The notes below the pieces were generated by a model. The model was not told the DNA's origin. It saw nothing but the letters and a program-made list of their open reading frames with translations, and did no database searches. The position numbers were made by a program, and so were the translations under genes. Below, in pieces: positions 39,265 through 48,390 of a DNA stretch of 64,000 nt. Where the stretch lies: NCBI GenBank assembly GCA_019359395.1, contig JAHHHK010000016.1, forward strand, positions 62,001-126,000, in the 5' to 3' direction. The number at the start of each line of letters is the position of its first letter. Position 1 is the first letter of the stretch. Origin of the DNA: Komarekiella atlantica HA4396-MV6 (GTDB lineage: Bacteria; Cyanobacteriota; Cyanobacteriia; Cyanobacteriales; Nostocaceae).

Positions 39265-40107
39265 ATGGAGCCAATCATTGCTATAGTATTAGCGCTTATA
39301 GGTTATGCGTTAGGTTCTGCAAAACTGATTAATCAAGGTAATGAAGCCTTAGTTGAGCGATTGGGGCGGTATCATCGCAAACTTAAGTCTGGGCTGAACT
39401 TTATTGTTCCCTTGATCGATCAGGTTGTGATGGAAGATACCACACGAGAACAAATTTTAGACATTAAGCCTCAGAATGTAATCACCAGAGATAACATCTA
39501 TTTAGAAGTTGATGCTGTTCTCTTCTGGCGCATCAGAGATATTGAGAAAAGCTTTTATGCAATTGACGATCTTCAAGGAGCGCTGACACAACTGGCAGCA
39601 ACTACGCTCCGCGAAATTATAGCTCAGAACACCGTAGAGGAAACCAACATCTCCAGGTCTGAGATGGACAGAGCCATCCTAGACCAGTTGAATCGGATAA
39701 CGGCAGATTGGGGAGTTGAGATTATCCGCTTAGATATTCAAAGTATTACACCGCCTGAGAGTGTGCGGAAGTCAATGGAAGAACAGCGAGCAGCTGAAAT
39801 TAAAAGCCGCGCTGTCATACTAGAAGCTGAAGGCGAAAGGCAAGCCGCCATTAAGAAAGCAGAAGGAACTATGACTTCAGTGCAAATAATTGCTCAAGCC
39901 TTACGTTCCAATCCTGAAAGCAAGGATATTCTGCGGTATCTTGTAGCTCAAGATTATGTAGACGCCAGCCAAAAACTGGGTGAGAGCAACAATGCCAAAA
40001 TTGTCTTTGTAGACCCAGCCAACTCAACTGAAATGTTTCAGGAATTGATTGCCGAATCGGTAAATCAAGAAGGTCATGTCAAAAACTCCGAAAATGGTGC
40101 TATCTAA
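39265..40107 (+). CDS. SPFH/Band 7 protein (stomatin-like)
   Basis: The 280-residue protein has an N-terminal membrane hairpin (IIAIVLALIGYALGSAKL). A PHB/Band 7 domain follows (NEALVERLGRYHRKLKSGLNFIVPLID, QILDIKPQNVITRDNIYLEVDAVLFWRI), then a helical region with IKSRAVILEAEGERQAAIKKAEG. These proteins form large oligomeric membrane scaffolds. No NfeD partner gene is adjacent, which is unusual for bacterial stomatins. Its stop codon overlaps that of the convergent folP by three bases (40104-40107). Confidence 0.93.
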   Translation: MEPIIAIVLALIGYALGSAKLINQGNEALVERLGRYHRKLKSGLNFIVPLIDQVVMEDTTREQILDIKPQNVITRDNIYLEVDAVLFWRIRDIEKSFYAIDDLQGALTQLAATTLREIIAQNTVEETNISRSEMDRAILDQLNRITADWGVEIIRLDIQSITPPESVRKSMEEQRAAEIKSRAVILEAEGERQAAIKKAEGTMTSVQIIAQALRSNPESKDILRYLVAQDYVDASQKLGESNNAKIVFVDPANSTEMFQELIAESVNQEGHVKNSENGAI

Positions 40108-40961
40108 CAGTCACCTTGCGCTTCGTGGCGGAACAGTGCATCAGCTACCAGCGATACATCGCGCATTTCTTGAACATCATGAACTCGGAGGATATCAGCG
40201 CCATTAATGATAGCAGCACAACATGCTGCTGCCGTTCCCCAAACTCGTGCTTTTGGATCTGGTTGATTTAAAATGCGACCAATGAAGCTTTTACGAGATG
40301 CTCCTACCAAGATAGGGCAGTTGAGTGGTTTAAGCGATCGCAACCGCCGAAAAATTTCTAAATTCTGCTGATAATTCTTAGCAAAGCCAATACCAGGATC
40401 AATGATAATTTTCTCCTGGTCAATGCCCGCAGCAGTTGCAGCCGCAATTTGATTTGCCAAAAAACTATAAATTTCTCCCAGTAAATCTTGATAATCAGTA
40501 TGTTGTTGCATCGTTTGCGGGTTTCCCCTGATGTGCATTAAAATAATCGGCGCACCTAAACTTGCTACTGTAGGCAACATTTCTGAGTCAAACGTGCCAC
40601 CAGAAATATCATTAACTATATCTGCTCCAGCTTCTACAGCAGCCTTTGCAACAGATGCTCTAGTTGTATCTACAGAAATCGGTATTGAAATCTCTGTTCG
40701 TAGCACTTGTAACACCGATAATACCCGGTCAAGTTCTTCTGCAAGAGTTATTTGCCTTGCTCCTGGTCGAGTTGATTGACCACCCACATCTACAATGTCA
40801 GCACCAGCGGCTACCAATGCTTGCGCCTGCGCTAAAGCGGCAGAGGTAGTATTAAACTCACCGCCATCACTAAAACTATCAGGCGTCACATTCAAAATAC
40901 CCATCAGATAAGTCCGCTGTCCCCAGTCGAAACAGCGTCCCCGAATTATCAAGCTTGACAT
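40104..40961 (-). CDS. folP: Dihydropteroate synthase
   Basis: The 285-residue TIM-barrel enzyme joins p-aminobenzoate to the pterin in folate synthesis. Motifs present are MGILNVTPDSFSDGG, VDVGGQSTRPGA, ADIVNDISGGTF, ILMHIRGNPQTMQ, IIIDPGIGFAKN and ILVGASRKSFIG. It is convergent with the stomatin gene, with overlapping stop codons. It lies downstream of tpiA with a 144-bp gap that holds a composite repeat. Confidence 0.95.
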   Translation of the reverse strand: MSSLIIRGRCFDWGQRTYLMGILNVTPDSFSDGGEFNTTSAALAQAQALVAAGADIVDVGGQSTRPGARQITLAEELDRVLSVLQVLRTEISIPISVDTTRASVAKAAVEAGADIVNDISGGTFDSEMLPTVASLGAPIILMHIRGNPQTMQQHTDYQDLLGEIYSFLANQIAAATAAGIDQEKIIIDPGIGFAKNYQQNLEIFRRLRSLKPLNCPILVGASRKSFIGRILNQPDPKARVWGTAAACCAAIINGADILRVHDVQEMRDVSLVADALFRHEAQGDC

Positions 40962-40972
40962 AATTCACACTA

Positions 40973-41081
40973 CTCGTTACCAGGCTGAGCCTGGTAACAC
41001 TTTTACAGGAGGCTCCGCCTTTTGTTCAAAAGTGAGGCAGAGTCTCATTGTATGCCTTCCCTGACAGAGCCAGGGAACGAG
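40973..41081. repeat. Triple-hairpin composite repeat, copy 2
   Basis: The hairpins are GTTACCAGGCTGAGCCTGG with AAC (40976-40998), AGGCTCCGCCT (41010-41020) and TTCCCTGACAGAGCCAGGGAAC-type (41057-41078). The order and cores match the element at 17008-17104. Confidence 0.6.
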
Positions 41082-41105
41082 GAGATCAGAAAATAGCACA
41101 TGAGC

Positions 41106-41831
41106 TTACTGATAATTAACAATCCGGGCGAAACTCGCAGGTTCTAAACTTGCTCCTCCCACCAAGACACCATCAATTTCTGGTTGAGCCATGATCTCAT
41201 CAATATTATTCGGCTTAACTGAGCCTCCATATTGAATTGATACATTCGGATTACTTAACTTGCTACGAATTAAGCCAATCACCCGATTTGCCTCCGTTGA
41301 TTCACAAGTGTCACCAGTGCCAATCGCCCAAATCGGTTCGTAGGCAATTATCAAATTTTCCTGATCAACATCTACTAAATCTTTGTCCAATTGAGCGATA
41401 ATCAGCGATTCAGTTTCTCCCCTATCTCGTTGTTGTTTAGTTTCGCCAACACAGAGAATCGGAGTTAAACCATGCTTTTGGGCCGCTTTGAGACGCAGAT
41501 TCACAGTCGCGTCTGTTTCACCAAAGTATTGTCGGCGTTCGCTATGACCAACAATTACAAAGCGCACACCAATTTCTGTCAGCATGGGTGCAGAAATTTC
41601 ACCCGTGTAGGCTCCATATTCTTCCCAGTGAACATTTTGCGCCCCCAACTGTATACGGCTACCATGCAAATACTTAGACAAACTGTTTAAGTCAGTGAAA
41701 GGAGGGCACAATAACACTTCTCGCGCTTCGGGCGTTTCCTCCAAGTTGGGCAAAAATCCTCGTAAAAAGTCCTCGGATTCTGCCTGGGTTTTGAACATTT
41801 TCCAGTTACCGGCAATAACTATTTTCCGCAC
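41106..41831 (-). CDS. tpiA: Triosephosphate isomerase
   Basis: From the GTG at 41831 ([16 protein letters not shown]) this is a 241-residue TIM, the usual length. The frame also opens at a TTG five codons earlier. Catalytic residues are seen: Asn and Lys in AGNWKM, His in [14 protein letters not shown], Glu in [13 protein letters not shown], and the phosphate-binding [11 protein letters not shown]. It interconverts glyceraldehyde-3-phosphate and dihydroxyacetone phosphate in the Calvin cycle and glycolysis. Start-codon evidence is family-based because no ribosome site is clear. Confidence 0.95.
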   Translation of the reverse strand: MRKIVIAGNWKMFKTQAESEDFLRGFLPNLEETPEAREVLLCPPFTDLNSLSKYLHGSRIQLGAQNVHWEEYGAYTGEISAPMLTEIGVRFVIVGHSERRQYFGETDATVNLRLKAAQKHGLTPILCVGETKQQRDRGETESLIIAQLDKDLVDVDQENLIIAYEPIWAIGTGDTCESTEANRVIGLIRSKLSNPNVSIQYGGSVKPNNIDEIMAQPEIDGVLVGGASLEPASFARIVNYQ

Positions 41832-41914
41832 AGTTGATTTAGTCAAGATCCTAACGCTACTAGATGCATTTTTCAGTTTATGACTTTTTGGGAGTCAGGA
41901 GATCGGAGTCAACA

Positions 41915-42070
41915 GTAGAGACGCGATTAATCGCGTCTGTACAAGAGTCATGGGTAGAGACGCGATTAATTGCGTTTGTACAAGAGTCATGGGTAGAGAC
42001 GCGATTAATTGCGTTTGTACAAGAGTCATTGGTAGAGACGCGATTAATTGCGTCTGTACAAGGGTCAAGA
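41915..42070. repeat. Tandem array of four 39-bp palindromic units
   Basis: GTAGAGACGCGATTAAT starts at 41915, 41954, 41993 and 42032, an exact 39-bp period. The first unit ends in the palindrome ATCGCGTCT and the later ones in ATTGCGT(T/C)T, each followed by GTACAAGAGTCA. Because 39 is divisible by three, frames stay open on both strands, which makes spurious ORFs of repeated 13-residue units. It occupies most of the gap between tpiA and the GTPase gene. Confidence 0.92.
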
Positions 42071-42196
42071 GTCAAAAGTTATTTTCTCTCCTCTGCCCCT
42101 CTGCTTCTTGACTCCACCGCTCTCCGCAATACCTTGCTAAAAATAATTACCATAAAAGATGGGGCTAATATAAATACCCAATTTCAATAAATTGAT

Positions 42197-43678
42197 ATGA
42201 CTTCCACATTGCCTCTGCCCGATCCTCACCACAGCAATTCAGCCAATACTGACGCAAATCCTCTCAGCTGGGAGGAAGAACTTGATAGTGCCATTTTTAA
42301 TTTTGAAGATATTCAAACAGAACTCAACTATAAACAGGCACAGACGGCGCTGCGAAACTTAGTAACCACTCTCGATCTGACTGTTCAGGAAAAACGAGGA
42401 TTAGAGGCGGAAATTGCTGATTTGGAAACCATGTTGGGCAAGTTAGACCGCATGGTGGTGCAGATTGCTGCTTTTGGTATGGTAGGACGTGGTAAGTCTT
42501 CTTTACTTAATGCTTTGGTTGGACAAACGGTGTTTGAAACTGGCCCGTTGCACGGTGTAACTCGTGCTGCACAACGAGTTAATTGGAGTATTAGTGAAGA
42601 GGCTGTTGGAAAAACTGAGCACGCTTTGCGAGTCACTTTACCTGGAATAGGTCAATCGCAAGTGGAATTAATTGACACTCCTGGGTTAGACGAAGTGGAT
42701 GGTGCAACCCGTGCTGCATTAGCTGAACAGGTGGCAAAACAGGCGGATCTGATTCTGTTTGTCATTGCTGGTGATATGACGAAGATAGAACATGAAGCCC
42801 TTTGCCAGTTGCGAGAAGCTGGTAAACCGATCATTTTAGTGTTTAACAAAGTAGACCAGTATCCAGAAGCAGACCGGATGGTGATTTACCACAAAATCCG
42901 AGATGAAAGAGTGCGGGAGTTGCTCACGCCTCTAGAAATCGTCATGGCTGCTGCATCGCCATTGGTAAAGACGGCGATTCTTCGTCCCGATGGTACTAGG
43001 GGTTTGCAATTACGTACAGGTAATGCTCAAGTCGAAGAACTAAAGCTGAAAATCTTGGAGATTCTGCACCGTGAGGGCAAAGCTCTAGTTGCCCTTAACA
43101 CTATGCTTTATGCTGATAACGTGAATGAGCAGTTGGTGCAGCGAAAACTGATGATTCGAGAGCAGAATGCTAATCAGTTGATTTGGAAAGCTGTGATGAC
43201 TAAGGCAGTAGCGATCGCACTTAATCCCGTAACTGTTGTAGATATTCTTAGTAGTGTAGTAATTGATATTGCGCTAATTTTGGGCTTATCTAAACTCTAT
43301 GGCATCCCCATGAATGAAAGCGGTGCTGTACAACTACTCCAAAAAATCGCCCTGAGTATGGGCGGTATCGGTGCTAGTGAACTGCTGGCGAATTTGGGCT
43401 TGAGTGGGCTGAAAACTTTACTTGGTATCTCTGCGCCAGTCACCGGGGGCGCTTCGTTAGGCCCCTACGTAACCGTGGCACTAACGCAAGCAAGTGTAGC
43501 TGGTGTTTCTTCTTATGGCATTGGACAAGTTACTAAAGCTTATTTAGCTAATGGGGCAACTTGGGGCCCTGATGGCCCCAAAGCAGTCATCCATCGAATT
43601 CTAGCAACCCTGGATGAAACTTCAATTCTCAACCGTATCAAGGATGAATTGCAGTTGAAGCTAAAAATAAAAAGGTGA
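42197..43678 (+). CDS. Membrane-associated GTPase with DUF697 domain
   Basis: The 493-residue protein has an N-terminal helical segment. A dynamin/Era-like G domain follows, with G1 GMVGRGKSSLLNAL, a Thr-containing switch I (GVTRAAQ), G3 ELIDTPGLDEVDG and G4 LVFNKVDQYPE. A hydrophobic C-terminal DUF697-type domain comes next (AVAIALNPVTVVDILSSVVIDIALILGL, IGASELLANLGLSGLKTLLG). Family members associate with membranes in cyanobacteria and plastids; the cellular task is unknown. A 39-bp repeat array lies upstream and a repeat with a MITE insertion follows. Confidence 0.9.
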   Translation: MTSTLPLPDPHHSNSANTDANPLSWEEELDSAIFNFEDIQTELNYKQAQTALRNLVTTLDLTVQEKRGLEAEIADLETMLGKLDRMVVQIAAFGMVGRGKSSLLNALVGQTVFETGPLHGVTRAAQRVNWSISEEAVGKTEHALRVTLPGIGQSQVELIDTPGLDEVDGATRAALAEQVAKQADLILFVIAGDMTKIEHEALCQLREAGKPIILVFNKVDQYPEADRMVIYHKIRDERVRELLTPLEIVMAAASPLVKTAILRPDGTRGLQLRTGNAQVEELKLKILEILHREGKALVALNTMLYADNVNEQLVQRKLMIREQNANQLIWKAVMTKAVAIALNPVTVVDILSSVVIDIALILGLSKLYGIPMNESGAVQLLQKIALSMGGIGASELLANLGLSGLKTLLGISAPVTGGASLGPYVTVALTQASVAGVSSYGIGQVTKAYLANGATWGPDGPKAVIHRILATLDETSILNRIKDELQLKLKIKR

Positions 43679-43711
43679 ATTACCTACATTTCCCTTACGG
43701 GTAAGACCACA

Positions 43712-43867
43712 GTAGGGTGGACATTACAATAGACCTCTTGCAAAAGTCCGAAAACTATTAGTGTCATTCTGACCAGAACGTAGTGGAGGGAAGAATCTCC
43801 GAGATGTTTCGCTCCGCTCAACATGACAATTTAAGCATTTATGCAAGAGGTCTAATGTCCACCCTAC
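43712..43867. repeat. GTAGGGTG palindrome, copy 2, split by an insertion
   Basis: The left arm GTAGGGTGGACATTACAAT (43712-43730) and right arm AATGTCCACCCTAC (43854-43867) would join, after removal of the inserted 123 bp and one AAT, into a 30-bp palindrome of the same length as copies at 13654-13683 and 55037-55066. Confidence 0.8.
43731..43853. mobile_element. 123-bp MITE-like element with target duplication
   Basis: The ends are AGACCTCTTGCA (43731-43742) and TGCAAGAGGTCT (43842-43853), perfect 12-bp terminal inverted repeats. An internal TGTCAT/ATGACA pair (43762-43767 with 43823-43828) can form a stem. AAT flanks both sides (43728-43730 and 43854-43856). There is no coding capacity. The host sequence is recognisable, so the insertion and its boundaries are well defined. 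Confidence 0.72.
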
Positions 43868-43980
43868 AAACAAGAAGCTATTTGCTGTAGTCTAATAAAT
43901 TAAAAATAGCTGTAAGTAAAAATCTGCATTCTCAAACAGTAATGCGATCGCCCTCTTTAGTAGGTTTGCTTGAGGAACAA

Positions 43981-44190
43981 AACTCGGAACTTCGTGCTCT
44001 GAACTCGGAACTTCGACCTTTGAACTCGGAACTTCGTGCTCTGAACTCGGCACTTCGACCTTTGAACTCGGCACTTCGTGCTCTGAACTCGGCACTTCGA
44101 CCTTTGAACTCGGAACTTCGACCTTTGAACTTGGAACTTCGTGCTCTGAACTCGGAACTTCGACCTTTGAACTTGGAATGTCAAGTTCTA
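43981..44190. repeat. Ten-unit 21-bp tandem repeat
   Basis: AACTCGGAACTTCG-type units start every 21 bp from 43981 to 44170, with tails alternating GTGCTCTG and GACCTTTG in a 42-bp higher order. Frames are open on both strands (LNSELRA/P units on plus; SKVEVPS and SEHEVPS units on minus). I regard it as a minisatellite rather than a gene. Confidence 0.85.
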
Positions 44191-44324
44191 CACTCAAACT
44201 ACGAGTTCAGAGCTAAAAATTTTAACCTTTAAAGCAGAATTGCCCAGATATTTTCTGAACTTATGATGATTGCAATTGCACTTTTTGAGATTGAAGGCTA
44301 AATCTGCGCCTCAAATATTTACTT

Positions 44325-45989
44325 TTAGCTTCTACCTTTGAAAGAATTTAGCCATTCTTGAACTTGCTCTCGTGCAATATCGCGACCGCCCAGACCAAAA
44401 GCTAGGGCCGTAGCTACAGCGATCGCACCTAGTAGAAGTCCAAAGGCTAAATTCACAATATCACTAGCAATTCCAATTTGTTGCAGTGCCATTGCTGAGA
44501 CTAGGGCAATAATCGCAATCCGTGCTACCTGACCTAAAATCCGTGCTTGGGGATTACCGGAACTGGTAATGATGTTAAAAGCCAGATTTGCCAAAAACAA
44601 ACCAATGCCAAACACTACCAATCCTGCTAAAATTCGCCCGAATATAATCAAAATGCCAGTTACCAATGCTGTCAGCGCTGGAATATTCAAGATATTCACC
44701 GCTGCTACAGTTGCAAACAGCATAATACCAACTAAAACGACGATGCCAGCAATTTCCGATGGAGTACGGGTTGGTAGCGTAGGAGGTACTTCTCCCTCTG
44801 TTGAATATACTGTTCGTCTAGCAGGCGTTGGCAAACCTAGGACAGAGAAAATGTTGTTAAATCCTAAACTTGTCAGGATACTAGTGACTAAATCAGCTAC
44901 AAACCGCCCTAGGAAATAAGCAATAATCAAAATTGCCAGGGCTGTAAAGATTGCAGGTAGGGCATTGAGAATCTGTTGTAGCATTGCGATCGCCGGCACA
45001 GATATCGCATCAATTCTTAAAGCATTTAGCGCCGCGATCGCTACAGGAATCAAAATCAAAACATAAACAATTGTGCCGATAATCGTCGATAAAGATTGCA
45101 CCCCCGCAGCTGATGAAAGTCCAAACCGACTCCCTAAATGGTCGATTCCCGTTGTTGCTAACAAATTTGTCACAATCCGCCGCACCACATTAGCTAGAAA
45201 CCAGCCAACTGCGGCAATTAAGGTTGCGGCTAAAATATTCGGCAGAATTGAGAAAATCTGTGTAATTAGAGATTGTACTGGTTGTAGCGCCTGCTGTAGC
45301 CCCAGAGTATCAAGGATTGGGATGAGAAACAGTAAAAAGATGAACCAGTACAGAGCATTGCCAATTGTCTCACTCAAAGACAACTGATTCAGGCTGAGTG
45401 TATCGTTTTGCGTTTCTTGATTCAAACGCTCATCTAGTCTTAACGCCCGTAGTGCGCTTACTGTCAGCAGCTTGACGACAGTAGCTAATACCCAAGCCAC
45501 ACCGAACCAGATTGCCGCACCTACCAACTTAGGCAAGAAGCCAACAAGTTGATCAAGAACATTATTTAAAGGTCGAGAGGCTACCTCTAACTGTAGTGTC
45601 TGTAAAACGGCTACAACCGTTAACAGAATAATTATCCAAAAAACTAAGCCGGAGATTAGTTTCTCCACTTGGGGAAGTTGCCCACGATCCCCACGTCCCG
45701 TAATCCCCGCAGCAATGCGGTTATCTATATCAGTGCGATTGAGGATTCCTCGCGTCACCGCCGCAGCGATCGCAGCAATCAGCCAGCCAACCAACAAAAT
45801 CGCCACTGCTGCCAGCAAACGAGGTAAAAACGCAACTATCTGCTGGAAAGTTCCTTGTACATAATCGATTCCTTGAGTAACTCCTGGTTGATTTAGTTGC
45901 AGGTTTGGCGATTGTGCCAAAAAGTGCTGCACCTTTGTGGATAAACTAACTCCTATCACCTGGGTTATTCCTTGCCAAGTTGCATTCAT
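44325..45989 (-). CDS. Mechanosensitive-channel-like protein built of TM-helix repeats
   Basis: The 554-residue protein contains about five copies of the conserved TM-helix unit (for example FLPRLLAAVAILLVGWLIAA, FLPKLVGAAIWFGVAWVLA, ILPNILAATLIAAVGWFLA, ALPAIFTALAILIIAYFLG). Short amphipathic segments lie between them (IDNRIAAGITG, IDHLGSRFGLS). The C-terminal part ends in a cytoplasmic tail (EQVQEWLNSF). It resembles the CmpX/TM-helix family related to MscS, but the MscS beta-domain is absent. It is probably a membrane protein of the cell envelope. Confidence 0.85.
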   Translation of the reverse strand: MNATWQGITQVIGVSLSTKVQHFLAQSPNLQLNQPGVTQGIDYVQGTFQQIVAFLPRLLAAVAILLVGWLIAAIAAAVTRGILNRTDIDNRIAAGITGRGDRGQLPQVEKLISGLVFWIIILLTVVAVLQTLQLEVASRPLNNVLDQLVGFLPKLVGAAIWFGVAWVLATVVKLLTVSALRALRLDERLNQETQNDTLSLNQLSLSETIGNALYWFIFLLFLIPILDTLGLQQALQPVQSLITQIFSILPNILAATLIAAVGWFLANVVRRIVTNLLATTGIDHLGSRFGLSSAAGVQSLSTIIGTIVYVLILIPVAIAALNALRIDAISVPAIAMLQQILNALPAIFTALAILIIAYFLGRFVADLVTSILTSLGFNNIFSVLGLPTPARRTVYSTEGEVPPTLPTRTPSEIAGIVVLVGIMLFATVAAVNILNIPALTALVTGILIIFGRILAGLVVFGIGLFLANLAFNIITSSGNPQARILGQVARIAIIALVSAMALQQIGIASDIVNLAFGLLLGAIAVATALAFGLGGRDIAREQVQEWLNSFKGRS

Positions 45990-46385
45990 AGTTTTCTGGA
46001 ATTAAGGTCAATAATTCGCCGCAAACCCCTGAGATGCTTCTATAGTGGATTGCTCTAAACAATCTCCCATCTCCGTAAGTTCACTAGTGTTTTGCCTATC
46101 AATTTACCTTACCAGTAAAAATAAACATATATGGCATTGATATCAAGAGTAATTTTTGACTTTGTAACAAACAAGAGCAGCAGATTTGAGAGCTATCCAA
46201 CCCAACATCACTCAGGTTTAGGCTTGATTAGAGCTAAACAAGTTTATTAAGACATCCCTCAACAGAGAGATGAAAATCTACTAATTTTTGTTTTGCACCA
46301 CAGCTTGCTGTTGCGTTGATGTAATGCACTGACAACCCTCAATTTTGCGTTACTCTAATTGCAGGAACATCATTAAAGATGTAAA
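45990..46385. other. Intergenic region
   Basis: No gene or strong structure is recognised in these 396 bp between divergent genes. Confidence 0.6.
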
Positions 46386-46832
46386 ATGTCCCAGGTTTTA
46401 GCACAATCAATTGAAATTAATGCTACAGCTACGGTCGTGGAGCGCTGTATTACCGATCTAGCACTCATGCACCGCTGGCTCAACCCTGTTTTACGTTGCG
46501 AGCCTGTGGGCGTCTGGAGTACTGATGTAGGTAGTCCAAGTCGTTTTGTCATTCAAATTCCTCTAGTTAAACCCACCCTAAACAGCGTTGTCGTGGAGCG
46601 GAAACCGGGTTTAGTAGTTTGGGAATTTCAGGGATTTTTTCATGGACGCGATCGCTGGGAATGTCAACCAGTAGCCAAGGGAACACGTCTACTTAACCGT
46701 TTTGAGTTTGAGATTCCCAATCCTCTAGTGAGTTGGGGTTTCAACACCTTTGCTGCGTCTTGGACAAAAGCAGATATGCAAGCCCAACTGCGCCGCCTCA
46801 AACGAGTCGCAGAAGAAGTACAAATTGGTTAG
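46386..46832 (+). CDS. SRPBCC-family (START/polyketide cyclase-like) protein
   Basis: The 148-residue protein has the helix-grip pattern of the family: SIEINATATVVERCITDLALMHRWLNP, PSRFVIQIPLVKPTLNSVVVERKPGLVVWEFQG, and the C-terminal long helix with WTKADMQAQLRRLKRV. Such proteins bind small hydrophobic ligands; the ligand is unknown. It is followed immediately by a nine-unit heptamer array. Confidence 0.85.
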   Translation: MSQVLAQSIEINATATVVERCITDLALMHRWLNPVLRCEPVGVWSTDVGSPSRFVIQIPLVKPTLNSVVVERKPGLVVWEFQGFFHGRDRWECQPVAKGTRLLNRFEFEIPNPLVSWGFNTFAASWTKADMQAQLRRLKRVAEEVQIG

Positions 46833-46833
46833 G

Positions 46834-46896
46834 AGTCAACAGTCAACAGTCAACAGTCAACAGTCAACAGTCAACAGTTAACAGTCAACAGTCAAC
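46834..46896 (+). repeat. STRR heptamer array AGTCAAC (nine units)
   Basis: AGTCAAC repeats from 46834 to 46896, with one unit changed to AGTTAAC. It begins directly after the SRPBCC stop codon. Confidence 0.9.
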
Positions 46897-46960
46897 AGTT
46901 AGGAAACAGCAGTTATTATTCTTCCCCTGCTTCCCCTGCTTCCCCTGCTCCTCATCTCTC

Positions 46961-47785
46961 TCAGTTATCTTTACTTAACTTAGCGAGTAACTGCCGAATT
47001 ACAGATGCATCTTCGGCATCAGGAATCTTTGCTAGATAACTTTGTAAGTCATCTGTAGCTTGTGAATAATGACCGAGTTGATAGTAAAGAAGACCGCGAT
47101 CGCGTATTTCTAGAGACACGCCAGGAAACAGCAACAAAATTCGTTCGACTGCTGCTAGCGTTTTTTCTAACTCTTGCTGTCGGAGATAAATATATTTGAG
47201 ATTTGTTAACATCCGTGCCAAAAAGTGCCGATGACTGACTACAGCTAAAAATTCTGGTTGTAGTGTCACGGGTTGCTGATAAATTTCAGACAGCTTTTCT
47301 TGGCAATCTTGTGCAAATATTATTTCACCGCCATTGAAGGCATCAACGAAAATCTCTATATCTGGAATATCTGGGCGGATTAGGAAATGTCCTGGCATCC
47401 CTACACCCACCATCGAAAAGTCAATTCTGCGAGCGACTTCTAGATAAACCAACGCCAAGGTAATGGGAATCCCCAGCCGTCGGTCAATCACATCATTCAA
47501 AAAGCTGTTGCGCGGGTCAGAGTAGTATTTTTCATTACCAGCAAATCCCAAATCATTGTAGAGATACTGATTAATAGTTTGAATTATCCGTAGAGGATAT
47601 CGTGAGGAAGGCAAGCGTTCTTGTAGTTCCACTGCCATTGTATCGAGAGCGTTGATGTATTCTTCTGGATCGAGGTTGGGATATTCTTCCTGTGCGATGT
47701 ATAAAGCAGCTTTTGCCAGGTCAATATGCTCGTCAGATTGCTGAATTTCCTGGTAAAAATATTGTCGGGCTGACGAGACATTCAT
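46961..47785 (-). CDS. SirB1-family protein (transglutaminase-like plus TPR)
   Basis: The 274-residue protein has the SirB1 core: INQYLYNDLGFAGNEKYYSDPRNSFLNDVIDRRLGIPITLALVYLEVA is the conserved segment around residues 70-120, seen here with FLNDVIDRRLGIP and MPGHFLIRP. It ends with two TPR-like units (LEKTLAAVERILLLFPG, YYQLGHYSQATDDLQSYL). The protease Cys is not conserved at the usual place, so activity is doubtful. Function is unknown. Confidence 0.85.
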   Translation of the reverse strand: MNVSSARQYFYQEIQQSDEHIDLAKAALYIAQEEYPNLDPEEYINALDTMAVELQERLPSSRYPLRIIQTINQYLYNDLGFAGNEKYYSDPRNSFLNDVIDRRLGIPITLALVYLEVARRIDFSMVGVGMPGHFLIRPDIPDIEIFVDAFNGGEIIFAQDCQEKLSEIYQQPVTLQPEFLAVVSHRHFLARMLTNLKYIYLRQQELEKTLAAVERILLLFPGVSLEIRDRGLLYYQLGHYSQATDDLQSYLAKIPDAEDASVIRQLLAKLSKDN

Positions 47786-48390
47786 AAGTAATTACTCGGT
47801 GATATATACGGATGAAGCGGGTCAACTGACACCGATTTTCTCTAACTTTCTTTATTGTAGAGATATTTAGAGGATTTGGAAATGTAATTTGTACAGAGGT
47901 TTTAGAGTTTTTTTTAATTACTAATTACTAGTTATCTATATCTGCAACAATAATTGAAATGTTATCTAAGTATGGTTACGTATGTAAATGAAAGCAAAAA
48001 AACAGGAATTTTACAACTTGTTTCTAAATATCAAACTAATGTTTCGATCCTAAACCTTATAAAATCTAAATTATGAATATTATTTGCTCTCAGTTTAAAT
48101 ATTAAAATTACGTAAATTGATGTATAAACCATAGCCAAATCAAAATTCAACTATTAATCTATAGAAATGTATGAACTAGGAAAATATAGTTAAAAACCTA
48201 GCGAAAACAAAAAGCAAAAGCAAAATTAAAAGCTGAATTTATTCTCAGTATTAATGATATCTGCGATCGCAGCGAGATATTGAACTATCGCTGTAACAAA
48301 AAAGCTTTATTAGCAATTTTGCATCCAATATCTTTAAGCACTTAGAAGTATTTCCAACAGTAATCACACGTTTTTGGAGAAAAGAGTTTC
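47786..48390. other. AT-rich intergenic region
   Basis: About 600 bp of AT-rich sequence with no supported gene and no obvious repeat. It should contain the promoter of the first PEP-CTERM gene. Confidence 0.6.

Larger units (their letters stand above)
43679..44324. other. Repeat-only intergenic region
   Basis: About 650 bp with no convincing gene. It contains the split palindrome with its MITE and the 21-bp minisatellite. Confidence 0.75.

Noticed and set aside
41915-42070. CRISPR array
   Set aside because: Units are adjacent without unique spacers, and no cas gene is present.
41878-42190. Frames on both strands over the 39-bp array
   Set aside because: They exist because 39 is a multiple of three; products are 13-residue repeats with no start signal.
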